In this document: piece after piece, positions 44,761 through 57,408 of the stretch
How positions within the stretch are numbered: position 1 is the stretch's first letter
Layout: each line of letters opens with the position of its first letter
Assembly: GCA_030549205.1 (NCBI GenBank)
Contig: JAUKTV010000006.1
Location: 1,010,501 to 1,074,500 of the forward strand
Direction of reading: 5' to 3'
Source: Apiosordaria backusii
Lineage: Eukaryota; Ascomycota; Sordariomycetes; Sordariales; Lasiosphaeriaceae
DNA: 64,000 nt
The notes under the pieces: model-generated
The model's input: only the letters and a program-made list of their open reading frames with translations
What the model was told of the DNA's origin: nothing
Databases searched by the model: none
Position numbers and translations under genes: made by a program

Positions 44761-47425
44761 TTTGATGGTTTGGAGTGTTGAATGCGGCCTTGTTTGTTGA
44801 ATTCCTGGGTGTTGATGGTGAAAGTGAACTTGTCTCAAGGGAGGGCAGCTCGTGGGGTTTTATACATGGGTCTCAATCACTGAGACATTGGGATCCACAT
44901 CGAATCTTTGACCTCGACGATCTCTTGCTCCTAATTTGGCACTCGTGACTTGTTCGTATTATGGGCGGTCTACGTATGCTGAAAGTCCGAATCACGAGCC
45001 AAAGCGAACAGCTTTTGTTCTGATGACTTCACTTCAGCCTCTGACCCGCCGCATTGCTCAGCAGCGCGACCAGGTGAGTGGTACCTATGTTTCGGTGAAG
45101 AAAATCTCCCCGAGAACGCCGACTGGTCAAGACTCCGGTAGTTACGGCATCAGCTTACAACTAGTTCACTGGAGCCTGCTCTGGAGCGGTAGGTGGGCTT
45201 CTTTAGAGGGAAACTTAACATGAACTAAACACCCACGTGACACCCAAGATTGACATGCCCACCTAGCTAGCTTGTCGATCATTTCCCCAAAGTATGACGA
45301 TCTTGAATCTGGCATGTATGCAGGTAAAAAAAGATTCTCTGATTCTAACTACCTACTACTCTCAGGGTGTAGCATTCCATCAAGTAGTTTACTTCATTCC
45401 AAGAGAGGATCTGTTGTACCAGTTATCCCCTCTAAGCTAGCTTGAGCCCGAGTTCTACGCGGCGCTGTGTGGGTAAGATATCCAATCGGATTAGCTTTCA
45501 TGGCAGCTGCTCATTTGTAATTGAAATCTCACCACACCTTGTGAAAGACCTTTATTTCAACTGTCCTCGTAAAATTCGTGTCAGCGGGTTCTTTTCGGGT
45601 TCGGTCTAACAGTTCCCGCCGGTGACGCTGTGGAACCAACATCACCAATGGCTCACCTATATACCTAGGCTCGGTGAGTTCATTAGCTACATATGCGATG
45701 ACTCTGGCAAAACAAGTCTGGGATCCGCGATTTCTGGTAACAGATATCTAGTATCTATGAGGTACTCAACGTTCGGTCTCTCGGACTATATTGCGTTAAG
45801 TTCGGTCACTGTTTTGGTACCAGTGCTAGCAAACACCCGACAGAACAGACAGCGGTCGAAGGAATTTGAATGTAGCATCGTGCCAAATTCCCTACGGCGT
45901 TGAAGTTGGGAAGAGGAAAGCATAAGAACTAGAGCTGATCTTTGTTGTTGCTTTGCAGTCAAGAGAAGAGTGCATGTGACTGATTCCAAATGTAAGTGCG
46001 GTTTCGAGTTCAAAAGAACATTTTCTTCTGAAGATAGGTACCTTAGATTGAGCGGGCAGATCAGATACCTATCTTTAGGAGCCGCGTTGATTGTCACAAT
46101 GTCATCGTGATCACCACTAAACCCTGAAGCCCCTGACCGGAATTGGACCCTAACCCTACTTACGTTGCGTTTGACATGATCATGAACAGCTTTCAGAAGA
46201 CGCCGTGGATTTCGTCTGAAGATAATGGGCAAAGAGACATCATGTGCCGCCGGTGGATTTGGCGTGAAACCCGGCCATTGGCAAGACTGGTCAAGCTCTC
46301 GCACTTTGTGGCTTTATTATAAACATTAAACGCCGCAGCCGCAAAAGGACCTGAAGCGGCCCAGATAAGAACCAGGGTTCAGATCTCTGAATCCTGAAAC
46401 GGGTGCCTAAAGATGATCAATTCTCCGCCGGCCAGAGCCAAGAAAAGCCACTTGCTCGCCATTGGTCAATAAATCCATGATCTGCAGTCAAAAGTGGGCT
46501 TACCCGCGTTGCTCCAGCTTGTCGGAATTTGGAAAAGCGGGATGCTATTCTCAACCTGGTTCTGGATTGGCCATCTCCATACAACTGAGGGTCGCACAGG
46601 GTTGGCGACACAGCAGGTCGATCAGGATGCTCAGGGCCGAGAAGATCGATATTTGATGATTCAAAATAATTTGGCAAGAAACACCTCACAAGAGTCCAGA
46701 GGTCCACAATCTTCTTTTCCTCAAACTCGCCGTCGGGGAGGAGTCGCGGGATGTTCGCCATGCCTGGCATCAGGGGAGTTGGGAGGATACGAGGTCACAT
46801 CTTGGGCTTGGTGCTGACGACGACGTAATCCTTTGCAACCGCTGGGCAGGATGGGCCCGCTACCTAGGTATTGATGTCAGTCAGGTAGGTAGTTTTTCAC
46901 AAGGGGAGCAGTCTTTTCTATCCAGTCTGAATCTCAAACTGGTGCGCCAACACCCCCATATCCAGGGCTGAGTCGGTTTCGGTTTCGGTTCTTCAGCTCA
47001 TTTGGTAAGTACCGCAGTCTTGGAATGCTGTGTAAGCCAACGGGGAACCATGATTGGTGATTGCAAGCTACCTATACCAAATCCCTCTCGAAAGCCGCCC
47101 TTCCTCAGTCGCTGATATCAGTAACGCCCAGACCCGCACTGCCACATGCACTGTGCACCCCCCTAGGGCTACAAGTCGGTCGAGATGGACACTTTTTGCG
47201 ACCGCTACGACTTCTCCCAGGCCAGGGCTTCCAGTCTTTCGTGCTGCGACCTTCTCCATCCTCCGACTTTTCTTTATCTTCTCAGTGGCCCCCAGCCCTC
47301 ATCAGTTACCTTACACAACTCCGACTGCCCTGCTTACGACATCTCAAGCCAGATGTCCCGAGTCAACCCATAGCGACCACCTGTTTCTTTTTTTTTTTTT
47401 TTTTCACCAGTTACCTTCAGAAACA
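44761..47425. other. Intergenic, 2.7 kb
   Basis: No supported gene. Open frames at 45622-46817 overlap on opposite strands and lack features. The last 380 bp form the likely 5' leader of the glycosyltransferase gene, pyrimidine-rich and containing a run of 17 T at 47388-47404. Confidence 0.45.
47388..47404 (+). repeat. Poly-T run (17 nt) in 5' leader
   Basis: Seventeen consecutive T, 22 bp before the ATG of the glycosyltransferase gene. Such tracts are typical of fungal pyrimidine-rich leaders and are also prone to length errors in sequencing. Confidence 0.8.
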
Positions 47426-48630
47426 ATGGTGTCCCTCTTTACCACTCCAGGCAAACCCAGCCGTCTGGGGAATTTCTACCTCAAAGTCGCCTTCGTCTTC
47501 ACCTCCTTCCTACTCTTGACCTTTGTCCTCCTCCCCAACGACACAAAGTCGCGATTCTCTTCCACTCTCGGCGCAGGCGCCAGCAGCAACAATAACAACC
47601 AGCGAGTCGCCTCCCCACCAGCCTCCGTGGCCGGAGAAATCCCCAACATCGTCCATTTCGTCTACATCCTCCCCGACCCTCCGCCGAGTTCACCTTTGGC
47701 TTCTCCCACTTTCTCTCCCTCTTTTCCGCCCACCACTACCTCCGCCCAACCAAAATAATCCTCCACACCAACTGCTACCCCTCCTCCTTCCCCGTCCACG
47801 CCGCCAAAAACGGCACTTCTGGCATATGGAACAACCTCATCTTCACCTTACCCGACCTCAACCTCGAAATCAACACCGTCCAAGTCCCCCTCACCGCCTC
47901 CAACGGCAAAACAATCCAAAACATGGAGCACAAATCCGACTTTGTCCGCGTCGCCCAGGTCCACTCCCACGGCGGCATCTACCTCGACTTTGACGTCCAC
48001 GTCCTCCGCGATCTTTCCCTCCTGCGCAAATCCGGGTTCAAAGCCATCGCCGGCCGCCAGCTAGGCGGGCAAATCAACAGCGGCACCTTCATGAGCGTCC
48101 CCCACTCCAAGCTCATCACCCTCTGGAAGAAGAAGACGGGGGAAGTCTACACGGGGGGTTGGACCGACCACTCCAACGAAGTCATCACCGCGGTGGGGGA
48201 ACGACTTGTCAGGGAACCAGGGGAGATGCTGATCATGGAACGAGAGGCGTTTGCACCCGGAAGTTGGAATAGCGGTGACACTGATGCCCTGTTTCAGGTG
48301 CACAAAAACACAAAGAATGCCGGTGTTAATGTCACTGACGTGTTTGCCAACAAGGGGAGGCTGCCGGATTTCGGGGAGGAGCTTCACGACAGGTGGGAGC
48401 ACCCGGAGAGGTTCGAGAGCTGGGAGACGGACTGGAGCAGGACATATCTGCTGCACGCGTTTACACCCGACCGGTGGTCTCACAAGGTTCCTGGATTCGA
48501 CCGCATCACGCCTAGGTATGTGCTGGAGAGGAAGAGCAACTTTGCTAGGGCAGTCTACCCTGTGGCCAAGATCATGTACGAGAAGGGGTGGATCGAGGAG
48601 GCGTATTTGGACAGCCATGATGGCAAATAA
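47426..48630 (+). CDS. GT32-like (OCH1/DXD-type) Golgi glycosyltransferase with an apparent frameshift
   Basis: Type II membrane protein: short cytosolic N terminus (MVSLFTTPGKPSRLGNFYL), one membrane anchor (KVAFVFTSFLLLTFVLL), an Asn/Ser-rich stem, then a Gly_transf_sug (PF04488) catalytic domain. Family marks are IPNIVHFVYILPDP, FSHFLSLFSAHHYLRP, HTNCY, KSDFVRVAQVHSHGGIYLDF and the DxD metal/nucleotide-sugar motif DFD in the last of these. Around 47683-47688 the frame moves by one base (YILPDPP then EFTFGFSHF), which no intron explains; one base seems to be missing. About 401 residues if continuous. The likely role is adding a hexose to N-glycans or glycolipids in the Golgi; the exact substrate is unknown. 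Confidence 0.8.
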
Positions 48631-49176
48631 TCGCCTGTATAACGAGGCTAAGCTTTTCTTTGTATATATTAATGAATGGTTACATGTAAATAGATTAGTA
48701 CACTGGGCGGGGTATCCTTTATAATGACATCTACTTCTGACAGCTTCCAAAGGTCAAAGACCGTGCTTTCAACACTTCATCATTGACCACAGGTTGGGTG
48801 AACTCATTTCTTGTTCTATCTAGGTATTTATTGTCAATAGAAATGTAACTAGACGTCAAACTAAACAAGTATACTCAACCAACCACACTCCGCAATACGT
48901 AACCCAAAGAAGCAACAAAAAGGCTAAACCAACGACAAGTGAACGCCCCTGTAGATCGATCCCCCACACTGTTGCGCCGCCACCCGCGACCTTAACTCCT
49001 CTCGGACCAACGCTCTGAAAAATGACACCAAAATGGAAACACAACCGATAACCGAAACGCCGCATCTGACAAGTAGAAAATACATTGTCAAATCAAGAAC
49101 CAGCCCCGCCGCTGTCAAAGTCATCACCACATAGTCAACACCATGATCCATTAGTCAACCCCGCTCAACACCATCC
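48631..49176. other. Intergenic, 0.5 kb, convergent 3' region
   Basis: 3' flanks of the glycosyltransferase gene (+) and polyketide synthase gene (-). A 75-codon hydrophobic minus-strand frame (49151-48924) begins 25 bp after the PKS stop; it is more likely chance sequence in the 3' UTR. Confidence 0.45.
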
Positions 49177-52100
49177 TTACTTAGCCACCACAGCCCTCGT
49201 CGCCAAAATATGCGTCGCCAGTGCCCTCAAGCTCGCCGCCTGCGTAATAGTTGTCAAAGCCAACTCAACAGCCGTTTCCCTCCTAATCCAGTTCCTCAAC
49301 TCCACCGACACCAGAGAATCCAAACCGTGCGAGCTAAGCGGCGCATCCGGCTCAACCTCGTCCCTCGCAATCATCGTCATGGCCGACACCTTTGTGATCA
49401 GCGCCTCTGTCAGGCCAACCTGCGGATCAGCAGCCGTAGTCCACGAGGCAGTCGATGCCGTGTTGGCCGCATTTTGATTCTCCGCATCGCCGCCCGTCAA
49501 GTCGGAGTGGAGGCGGTCCTTGAGGAGGATGGGGTGCGAGTACTTCCAGGGGATGTCATGCAGGGGCTTGCCATGGACGTGGAGCTTGTAGGCGACAGTC
49601 TTGCCTTCGGGGCTGATGAACGGGGAGTCACGACCCTGCGCGATGGCACTCTTGACGAGGGTGATGATGTCCTGCATGCGGAGGGTGCCGCCGAGGGTGA
49701 TTTGCAGTCTCTCGGCCATGCCGTGGTCTGCGACATATCCCACACCCAAGACGACAGGGAGGGAGATGGAAACGGTGTGGTGCCTTTGCTCAACGCGGAA
49801 CTGAGAAAAGGCATCGTAGAAGGACTGTTGGACAAAGAAATTAGCAACCGTCATCATCCGGTTCAAGATGGAAGAAAACTTACCGCCGTGCCAGCATAAA
49901 TACTCTGACCCGGATTTCCACCATCGCCCAAGAAACTCGAAAGCGCAATAAAGAAGTCCAACTTGGGCAGCAACTCATGCAAATTCCAAGCTCCCTGAAT
50001 CCTCGGCGAAGTGATGTACTTCCAATCCTCATACGTCGCGTTCACCATCAACTTGTCATTCAACACCAAAGCGCTGTGCACAACACCCTTCACAGCCGGC
50101 AACCTCTCCTCCCTCATCGCCGCAACAACACCCTCAAGCGACTCCCTCGATCCAACATCGCAAGCATACGCCCTGAACCTCACATCCTCCGACTCGGCAT
50201 ACTTCTTCAGCACCTTTTGCACCTCGGGCCCCTCTCCACCACTGCGACCGAGCACAACTACATTCTTGGCCCCGGCATTCTCAATCATCCAATCCGCCAG
50301 CGCAAGACCGATACCCCTCGTACCACCAGTGATGAGATAAGTCGAGTTGGGGTCCAGCTTGGCAGGCGGCGAAGGCCTGAGAGCGCTCTCAGCAAGGACC
50401 TTCTCGTCCTTACCAAAAGTGACCACGATCTTGCCCGTGGTGTCACCGGCCTTGAGCTTGCGAAGGCCGTCGGCGAACTGCGACACTGGTACCTCAGTCA
50501 CGGGGCGAATAGGCACCACCACACCCTTCTGCAGCAGATTGACAACCTCCCCGATAATGTCTCTGAGGTCATCAGGGCGGTGCTGGAAGAGAGCGCGGAG
50601 ATCAATAGTGCTAAAGGTGGCGTTGCGCTCAAAAGCCTTCATGGGGAGGTTGGTGTTCTGGAAGGCATCCTTCTTGTTGATCTCGACGAAGCGGCCAAAG
50701 CTGGCGATGAGAGACCAGGTTTCTTGGAGGAGATCACCAGTCAGGGAATTAATGATGACGTCCACTCCCTTGTTGCCAGTGGCACAGAGGATGCTGTCCC
50801 TGAACTGCGGAGTGCGGCTGGAGAAGATGTAATCCTTGGGGATGCCATATGTCTCGTGCAAGAACTCCCTTTTGGCCTCGGTACCGGCAGTGACAAAGAT
50901 GCGGGCACCGATGTACTGAGCAATGACAATCGCGGCCTGACCAACGGCACCAGCGGCAGAGTGGATCAGGACAGACTCATTCTTCTTTAGACGAGCCGTG
51001 TGGATGAGAGCAGCCACAGCTATCGTGTAAGCAAGCGGCAACGTAGCCGCCTCGACACTGCTAATGCCAATAGGCACACGAGCAGCATGCCACGACGGCA
51101 GTTTCTTGTAAGTGGCCAAACCACTGCCCTCAAGCGACAAGAAGAACACCCTGTCTCCCTCTCTCAAGTGCGCAACCTGATCACCAGTCTTGACAACAGT
51201 TCCGACGCCATCAAAACCAGGAGGAGCCCAAGGAATAGACCCAAACACAAGATTGAGATCGCGGTAGCTCAACCCCGCAGCTTCAGTCTTGACAACAACC
51301 TCATCATTACCAAGCGGTGCCTGCAAAACATCGGTGCGCTTGAAGTAGATCGACTCAGGACTGCCAGCAGACTCCATCGTCATCTCCAAACCGCTGTCTC
51401 CCGACCAAATGTTTTGCACAGAGCGGATGGCTACACCTTGCTCAATACCAAACTGCTCCTTGACCTCCTTCATCGGCCGCATGCGTCGCTGGTGAATGAG
51501 CCCGTCGCGGAAGAGATAGTCCTGATCTTCCAAAGTGTTGACCTCTGGGTCAGCAAACACCTTGAGGATCTTCAGAATGGCGTCGATACCGTCGGCTCTG
51601 TCGGTACTGCAGGGGATTCCCTCCATCATCAGGACGTGCTTGGGTTCGTTCTCCAGCCGGACAGTCCTGAGAATGCCTTTGATGATGTTCACCTCGGGAA
51701 CTGGTGCGGCCTTGTCTTGCTCGGGAACAATCCAGAACATGCCCTTGTTGTGCACAGCCAGGCTCTTGATGGCATTGAAGGTATCCTCATCAACGTCCTG
51801 GAGCAGACTGTGGCGGGGAGAGTCGATGACGAGAACATAGGCATCCTCGCCCTGGGCGTCAACCTCAAGGAAAGGCTTCACTGTCGTAGCCAGACCAAAC
51901 TGGTCGGTAATGGTGTCAGCGACAAGCTGGGCAAAGTCGAGCTCGTCATCATCCATGAGGGGACCAGCCACCGTAATCGCAATCTTCTCCTCTTCCTCGG
52001 TGACCTTGCCGATTCTGCTCGACATGAAAGCACTCAGCATCTGCTCCGGCTTCCCAGGGTGATCCTGATACAGCACATCAACTCCAGTGAAACCTGTGTC

Positions 52101-55100
52101 AACCAGCAGCCTATTCCAGCTTTCAAGCGCAAGCAGCGGCCCAGACTCCCGATCACGGTAGTCATCCTCGGCATACCACCAACCCGGCAGCAGCGCAAAC
52201 GGCAGAGTGATGGGTGCGTGCCTATTGGCCTCGAGCAAGATGACCTTGCCCCTGGGCTTCAACAAACTCCTCACGTTCGTCATCGTGACCGTCATGTTGG
52301 CCGTTGCATGAAGCACATTGGCCGCCACGATCAAGTCATACTCGCCCAGAGTAAAACCCTGCTCAACCGGGTCACGGCTGATATCCAACTTCTCATACGT
52401 GATCCGGTTGAGATCCGACCACTTCTTCAACTTGCCATTCCGAGCATTCTCAAAGAAGCCGCTCGAGATATCGGTAAAGGTATAGCTCAAGAACGCGCCC
52501 TCCTCACGGTCCTTTGACAGTTCCTGAAGAATCGGCAGTGTCGTACCCGCAGTACCAGCACCAATCTCCAAGATGCGCATATTCGGCTCCAAATTGCTGA
52601 GGTCATACACCAGCTCGCCAACCAGCTGACTGAAGTAGGCGTTGGAGACATCAGCCTCGTAGTGCCTCGTCAACAACCCATCCTTGAGCATGACCTCCAA
52701 AGGCTGCACCTGGCCCCGGAGAATAGGCACCAGCTGCTCACCAATAGCGCAGAGCAGCTCTCCCTGAGCACTGATAGCCTTGACTCTCTCCACGAGAGCA
52801 ACCGGATCATCAATCTCTGGTCCCTCCGCATCGACAATCCTCCTCGCCCACTTCTTGAACTTGACCAGATGGCTCGGGATAATCGACTCATCATCATTGG
52901 CCGTCTCCATCAGCGCCTGGTCAACAAACCAGCAAGCAGCCGCATGCAAGTCCCTCCCGCCCTCCAACTCCGCCTCACTAATTCTCTGGGGAGAGTACCG
53001 CCTGAGCTGCTCCTCCTTGGGCAGCAAGTCCAATCTCGCGAGCAACTCAAACTGCCAATTAACGGGCAGCCCATTCTCCGGAAGCTCATCTTCATCATCG
53101 CCCGACTGCAGCGCGCGGAAGGTAACAACCTCCCACTCGACAATCGGCTCCCGCTTGCCATTGTCATCAACAGCAAAAGCAGCCACGCTCATGAGCATCC
53201 TCCCGCCCTTGGCATCATGCTCCAGCAGCCTGGTCACAGCCTCGATGCGCTCAGACTCTCCCAGAGCAATATGATTTGACACCCTCAACCGATTGACATG
53301 GTTCGGCATGAGCGCCAGCCTCTTCCAGTCAATCTCACTGAAGGATCCACCGCCTTGGAGGAACCCATCCAGTGTCGGAGGGTCAACAGTGTAAGGAGAT
53401 CCGTACTTGCTCAAGAGATCAACCTCTGGTCCCAGGTCACGAAGCTTCTGGTCAGTAACCGTAAACTTCTCACCCTTGCGATAGCGGGTAGTGTTGCGGA
53501 ATGAAGGGCCATAAAGCGTGCCCTGAAGACCATCCGCCGCATACACGGCACCGGGGTCATGCTCCTCCAGAGCCAGATCCCCAGACGCAGTGCGCTGCAG
53601 CAACGAAAGGGATTCCTTCGTCGCCGGGCTTTCCGTGGGAAGGGGGACAGTCTCGGCTTCGATTTTGCCGTAACAGTGAGTAGCCCAAGAATTGGCATCA
53701 TCGTGGAAAATCTGGACTTCAAACGACCACGAGGTAGTCGAATAGCTGGCCGTGCCCGTGGGGGTGGGCTTGACCTTGGTGACGAGATCCACATTCCGTT
53801 CTTCTTCAATTTGGAGACTGCGCACGACGTGGATGTCCCTGAGCACAAACGCCTCGACGGGGGCAGGGGCAACAGTGCGTCGGAGGGCTTCAATCGCACA
53901 GCCGAGGTAGCCAGTCATGGGGAAGATGACGGCTCCCGAGACGTTGTGGTCGCGGATCCAGGGGATGTCGTCCAGGCTGAAGAGAGAACGATAAGTGCGC
54001 TCTTGACCGTTGGCGTTGCCTGTGGAGGCTGCCTTGCGGCCCAGAAGAGGGTGGAAAGGCTCTCCAGGGAACATCTCCTCATGCGTGTGACGGGGCATGA
54101 TCTCGTAGCTGGTGGACTTGTCCCACGCATAGGCCGGGAGGTCGGTCAGAACCTGAGCGTTGCTCTTGTCGGTCTGGTTCACGGCGCCAAAATCAACAGG
54201 GATGCCAGAGGTAAATAGTCCGCTTGCGAGGTCGAGCAGTGCCTCACTTCCATCGACCTTTCTGACCAAAGAAGGGAGATAGAGGAACGACTTGAGGGAA
54301 AGATCCTCAACCGTCCTCTTGATGGGATTCTTCAATGCAGCATGCGGGCCAATCTCGACAATGACATTGGGGGTCTGGCCAATCTTGATGTCTTGCTGCT
54401 GAGAAAATAGCTTGGTGATGGCATCAGAAAACCGAACAGGTCGGACAAGGTTCTTGACCCAATACGACGAATCGATAGAAGTCTCGGCCTGGCCAGTGAC
54501 CGAGGAAACAAAGGTTGGCTTGGCATCGTCACTCTCAACAACGACAAACTCCTCGTCATAGTAGGGTTGGATTGCTGCCCGGTACCATTCCGCAACCTCC
54601 TCCATATGACGAGAGTGGTACGCCAAGCTGACCTTGAGCCTGCGAACAAACAAGCCCTGCTCGTCCGCGGCTTTGTGAATGGCCTCGATAGCAGCCGTAT
54701 CACCTGACACGGTCACGCTGTTGGGGCTGTTAATAGCACCAACAGTCGCATAGGCGTCGCCTCCATGGTCGACAATGAGCTTGGATGCTTCCTCAAAGCC
54801 AACTCCAAGCGCCAACATGGCGCCAACACCGCCCTTGGCCGCCAGCTGGGAAGCAGCCTGCCCACGGAAATAGGCGGTAGCGACTGCAGCCGTGAACGAG
54901 ATGAGCCCAGCAGTATAGGCAGCAGCCATTTCACCGCTAGAGTGGCCGATAACAGCCCTAGGCGTGATTCCCCAGCTCTTAAACAACTCAACAAGAGCAA
55001 GCTGAACAGCCGTGCACGCAGGCTGGCTGATTTCAGCATCATCGACACGGGACACCGAGGCATCCTTGTTGAGCTCCTCAGTCAGAGACCAAGACGCCCC

Positions 55101-57408
55101 CATGGACGTCAGAAGGTCTTCGGCTTGGTCAAGGGCGTCGGCAAAGACCTTGTAGTGGCGCAGCCCTGAAGCCATTTGCGCGTACTGAGCGCCTTGGCCA
55201 GTGAAGCAAAAGGCGACGACACGGTCCTGCTTGGCCCTGGTCGGCTTTTTGGAGGCGAGCTTCTCCTTCAGGGCGTCGACTGAGTTGGCAACCACCGCAA
55301 CACGATAGGGATGGTGTGTGCGGCGCTGGCCAAGAGTGTAGCTTAGATTCTTGGTAAACTTGGGGTCGTCGACAGTGACTGTCGACCAGTCAGGTGTGGG
55401 GTTCTCGTCTTCAAGAAACTCCACGAAGGAAGACAGGTAGGCGCTCAGGCTCTTGTCTGTCTTGGCAGAGAGAACAAACAGGCGGTTGGGTTCCTGGCGG
55501 TGATGGCCATTAACGTCGTTTGTTCCGTTTGTGCTGTGACCATTAACACCATTGCCATTGACATGATGGCCGTTGACACCGTTGGTGCCGTTGGTATGTC
55601 CATTGACACCATTGGCAGCATGACCATTGGTTCCGTTGAGACCGTGGCCATTAGTGTACGCCTCCAAAGCCAGACGTCCTGTCAGTGCAGGTGATACGGG
55701 AGGCTGCTCAAGCAATACGGCAGAGTTGCTACCACCAAAACCTTTCAATTTGTCAGCACACTGTGATTCATGAATTATTAGAAGATAACCTACCAAAATT
55801 GGTGACTAAGGCTCTTCTCAGTTCGTTCTCGGGCCAAGCAATGGGCTTGTCGCCCACGACACGCATCTTCTCTTTACCTTCGATGCGCTTGTTCATCTCT
55901 TCGAAGCCAGCAGTGGGAAGGATGATGCCGTGCTTGACCATGAGGATGGCTTTGACCATGCCGAGAATACCGCTTGCGCCTTCCAGATGTCTGTGATGGT
56001 GTTAGACCATGCTCGAATGAAGACAGGAACTACATACCCAAAGTTGGACTTGATCGATCCGATGTACAGAGGGTTTGCTTCTGTCCTGTCCTTGGCCAGG
56101 ATGGCAGCAAATGCACCAGCTTCGATGGGATCACTGCCATGGAGAAATTAGCTTTCTGCAATCCAGACTCTAAGTCAATCAAGCATATGGGGCATGAAAA
56201 GAAAGGTCGGCACTGTGCGACCGTGATGGTGGATGATAGGCGTGTGAGGGCATCAAGGGGTGGGCCGTGCACAGGGCCCCCCCTTTTACCCCTGAATCAG
56301 AAGTGGGGAAGCAACAAACTCACCCAGCAGGAGTACCAGTTCCATGACCCTATTTGTGTGTGCAAATGTCAGTATCGCAATGATGTTGATGTAACAGGTT
56401 TGGGGGCTTGCACACCTCGACAACAGGTGTCTCACTCGGGCTGAGCCCAGCAGCCTCGTGCACCTTCACCAACAAGCGCTCTTGCGATATGCGACTGGGC
56501 ATGGTGATACCCTCTGATCTCCCGCAGTGATTGCAAGCAGAGCCCCTGATAACAGCATGGATAGGATCGCCATCCCTCACTGCATCATCAAGCCTCTTGA
56601 TCAGCAGACAGGCACCACCTTCACCGCGGCCGAAACCAGCAGCTTTGTGGTCGTAGGAGAAACTCTTGCCCTCGGCAGATAGAGCCCTGTCATCCCGCTG
56701 TCAGTCATCATGCATTGTATGCCACCAGGCGAAAAGAAAAACTCACCCCATCTTCTCCAGTGTAATCCACAAATTCGGGCCAAAGCAAATCGCCGAAGCC
56801 CCCACAAAAGCAGCCTCGCACTCACCATTCCTCAGCGCCTGGCAAGCCTGGTGCGTAGCATAGCAACTGCTCGCACAAGCCGCCTCAATAGCCACACTGG
56901 GACCATGGACGTCAAAGAAGTAACTCAGCCGATTGGCAAACATGCACGCCGCGATGCCCGTCGCGGTCCAGGCAGTTGTCTTGGCCAAGTCCTCGGCCAC
57001 ACGATGTGCGTACTCTTGCGACCCGCAAGCGACAAAGACGCCGATATTCTTGCCCGCGATGTCGAGCAGGGACTGCCCGGCGTTCTCTGCCGCCTCGAGT
57101 GCGCACTCGAGCATCATCCTGTGCTGCGGGTCCGAGTTCTTGGCCTCTTCGGCCCTCATGTTAAAGAAGGCGGCGTCGAACTGGTAGATGTCTTCGGGAA
57201 GGAAGTGTGCGCCCTGAACCTTGAAGCAGCCTGGCTTGTCGAGGCCTGGTGTGCAAAACGCCTGCTGTTCAAAACGGCTGGCGGGCATGGTGCTCCAGGC
57301 GGATTTGGCTTGAGAGAGGTAGTCATAGAGCCCCTTGCGACCAACGCCTGGGGCGCGGTAGGACAAGCCTACGATGGCGATGGGGGTTGGGTCGTTGAAG
57401 GCTACCAT
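49177..57408 (-). CDS. Highly reducing iterative type I polyketide synthase (KS-AT-DH-MT-ER-KR-ACP)
   Basis: Seven exons: 57408-56747, 56686-56416, 56349-56324, 56133-56038, 55990-55794, 55741-49884 and 49824-49177; 2585 residues; all junctions restore conserved sequence. KS: active-site Cys178 in GPSVAIEAACASSC (most fungal PKSs have DTACSSS), His313 in GHGTGTPAG, and KSNFGHLEGASG. AT: Ser about 685 in GHSSGEMAAAY. DH: HNVSGAVIFP (about 1016). Methyltransferase: ILEIGAGTAGTT (about 1476). ER: VLIHSAAGAVGQA (about 2009). KR: YLITGGTRGIGLA (about 2217), with the catalytic Tyr in GQSIYAGTASF. ACP: phosphopantetheine Ser in HGLDSLVSVELR (about 2538). There is no thioesterase, reductase or condensation domain at the end. 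It would build a reduced, C-methylated chain; the product is unknown. The 3'-neighbouring gene on the plus strand is unrelated; the same-strand neighbour upstream is the C/A-remnant protein. Confidence 0.95.
55503..55655 (-). repeat. Minisatellite-like coding repeat in PKS linker (Asn-Gly-His-rich)
   Basis: Between the KS and AT domains (about residues 447-497) the DNA consists of imperfect 12-18 nt repeats around the core GGTNNNAATGGNCA-like units, encoding runs such as NGHGLNGTNG and NGVNGHTNGT. No other part of the synthase is repetitive. Such linkers tolerate length changes. Confidence 0.8.

Noticed and set aside
48924..49151. 75-codon hydrophobic minus-strand frame just after the PKS stop
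   Set aside because: Two membrane-like stretches, but it lies in the expected 3' UTR, has no own promoter space and mediocre codon use. Kept only as a low-probability small gene.
49863..55796. Long plus-strand frames opposite the PKS (for example 51000-52517, 505 codons, and 49977-50990)
   Set aside because: They mirror the strongly biased codons of the PKS on the other strand, have no motifs and lack splice or promoter support.
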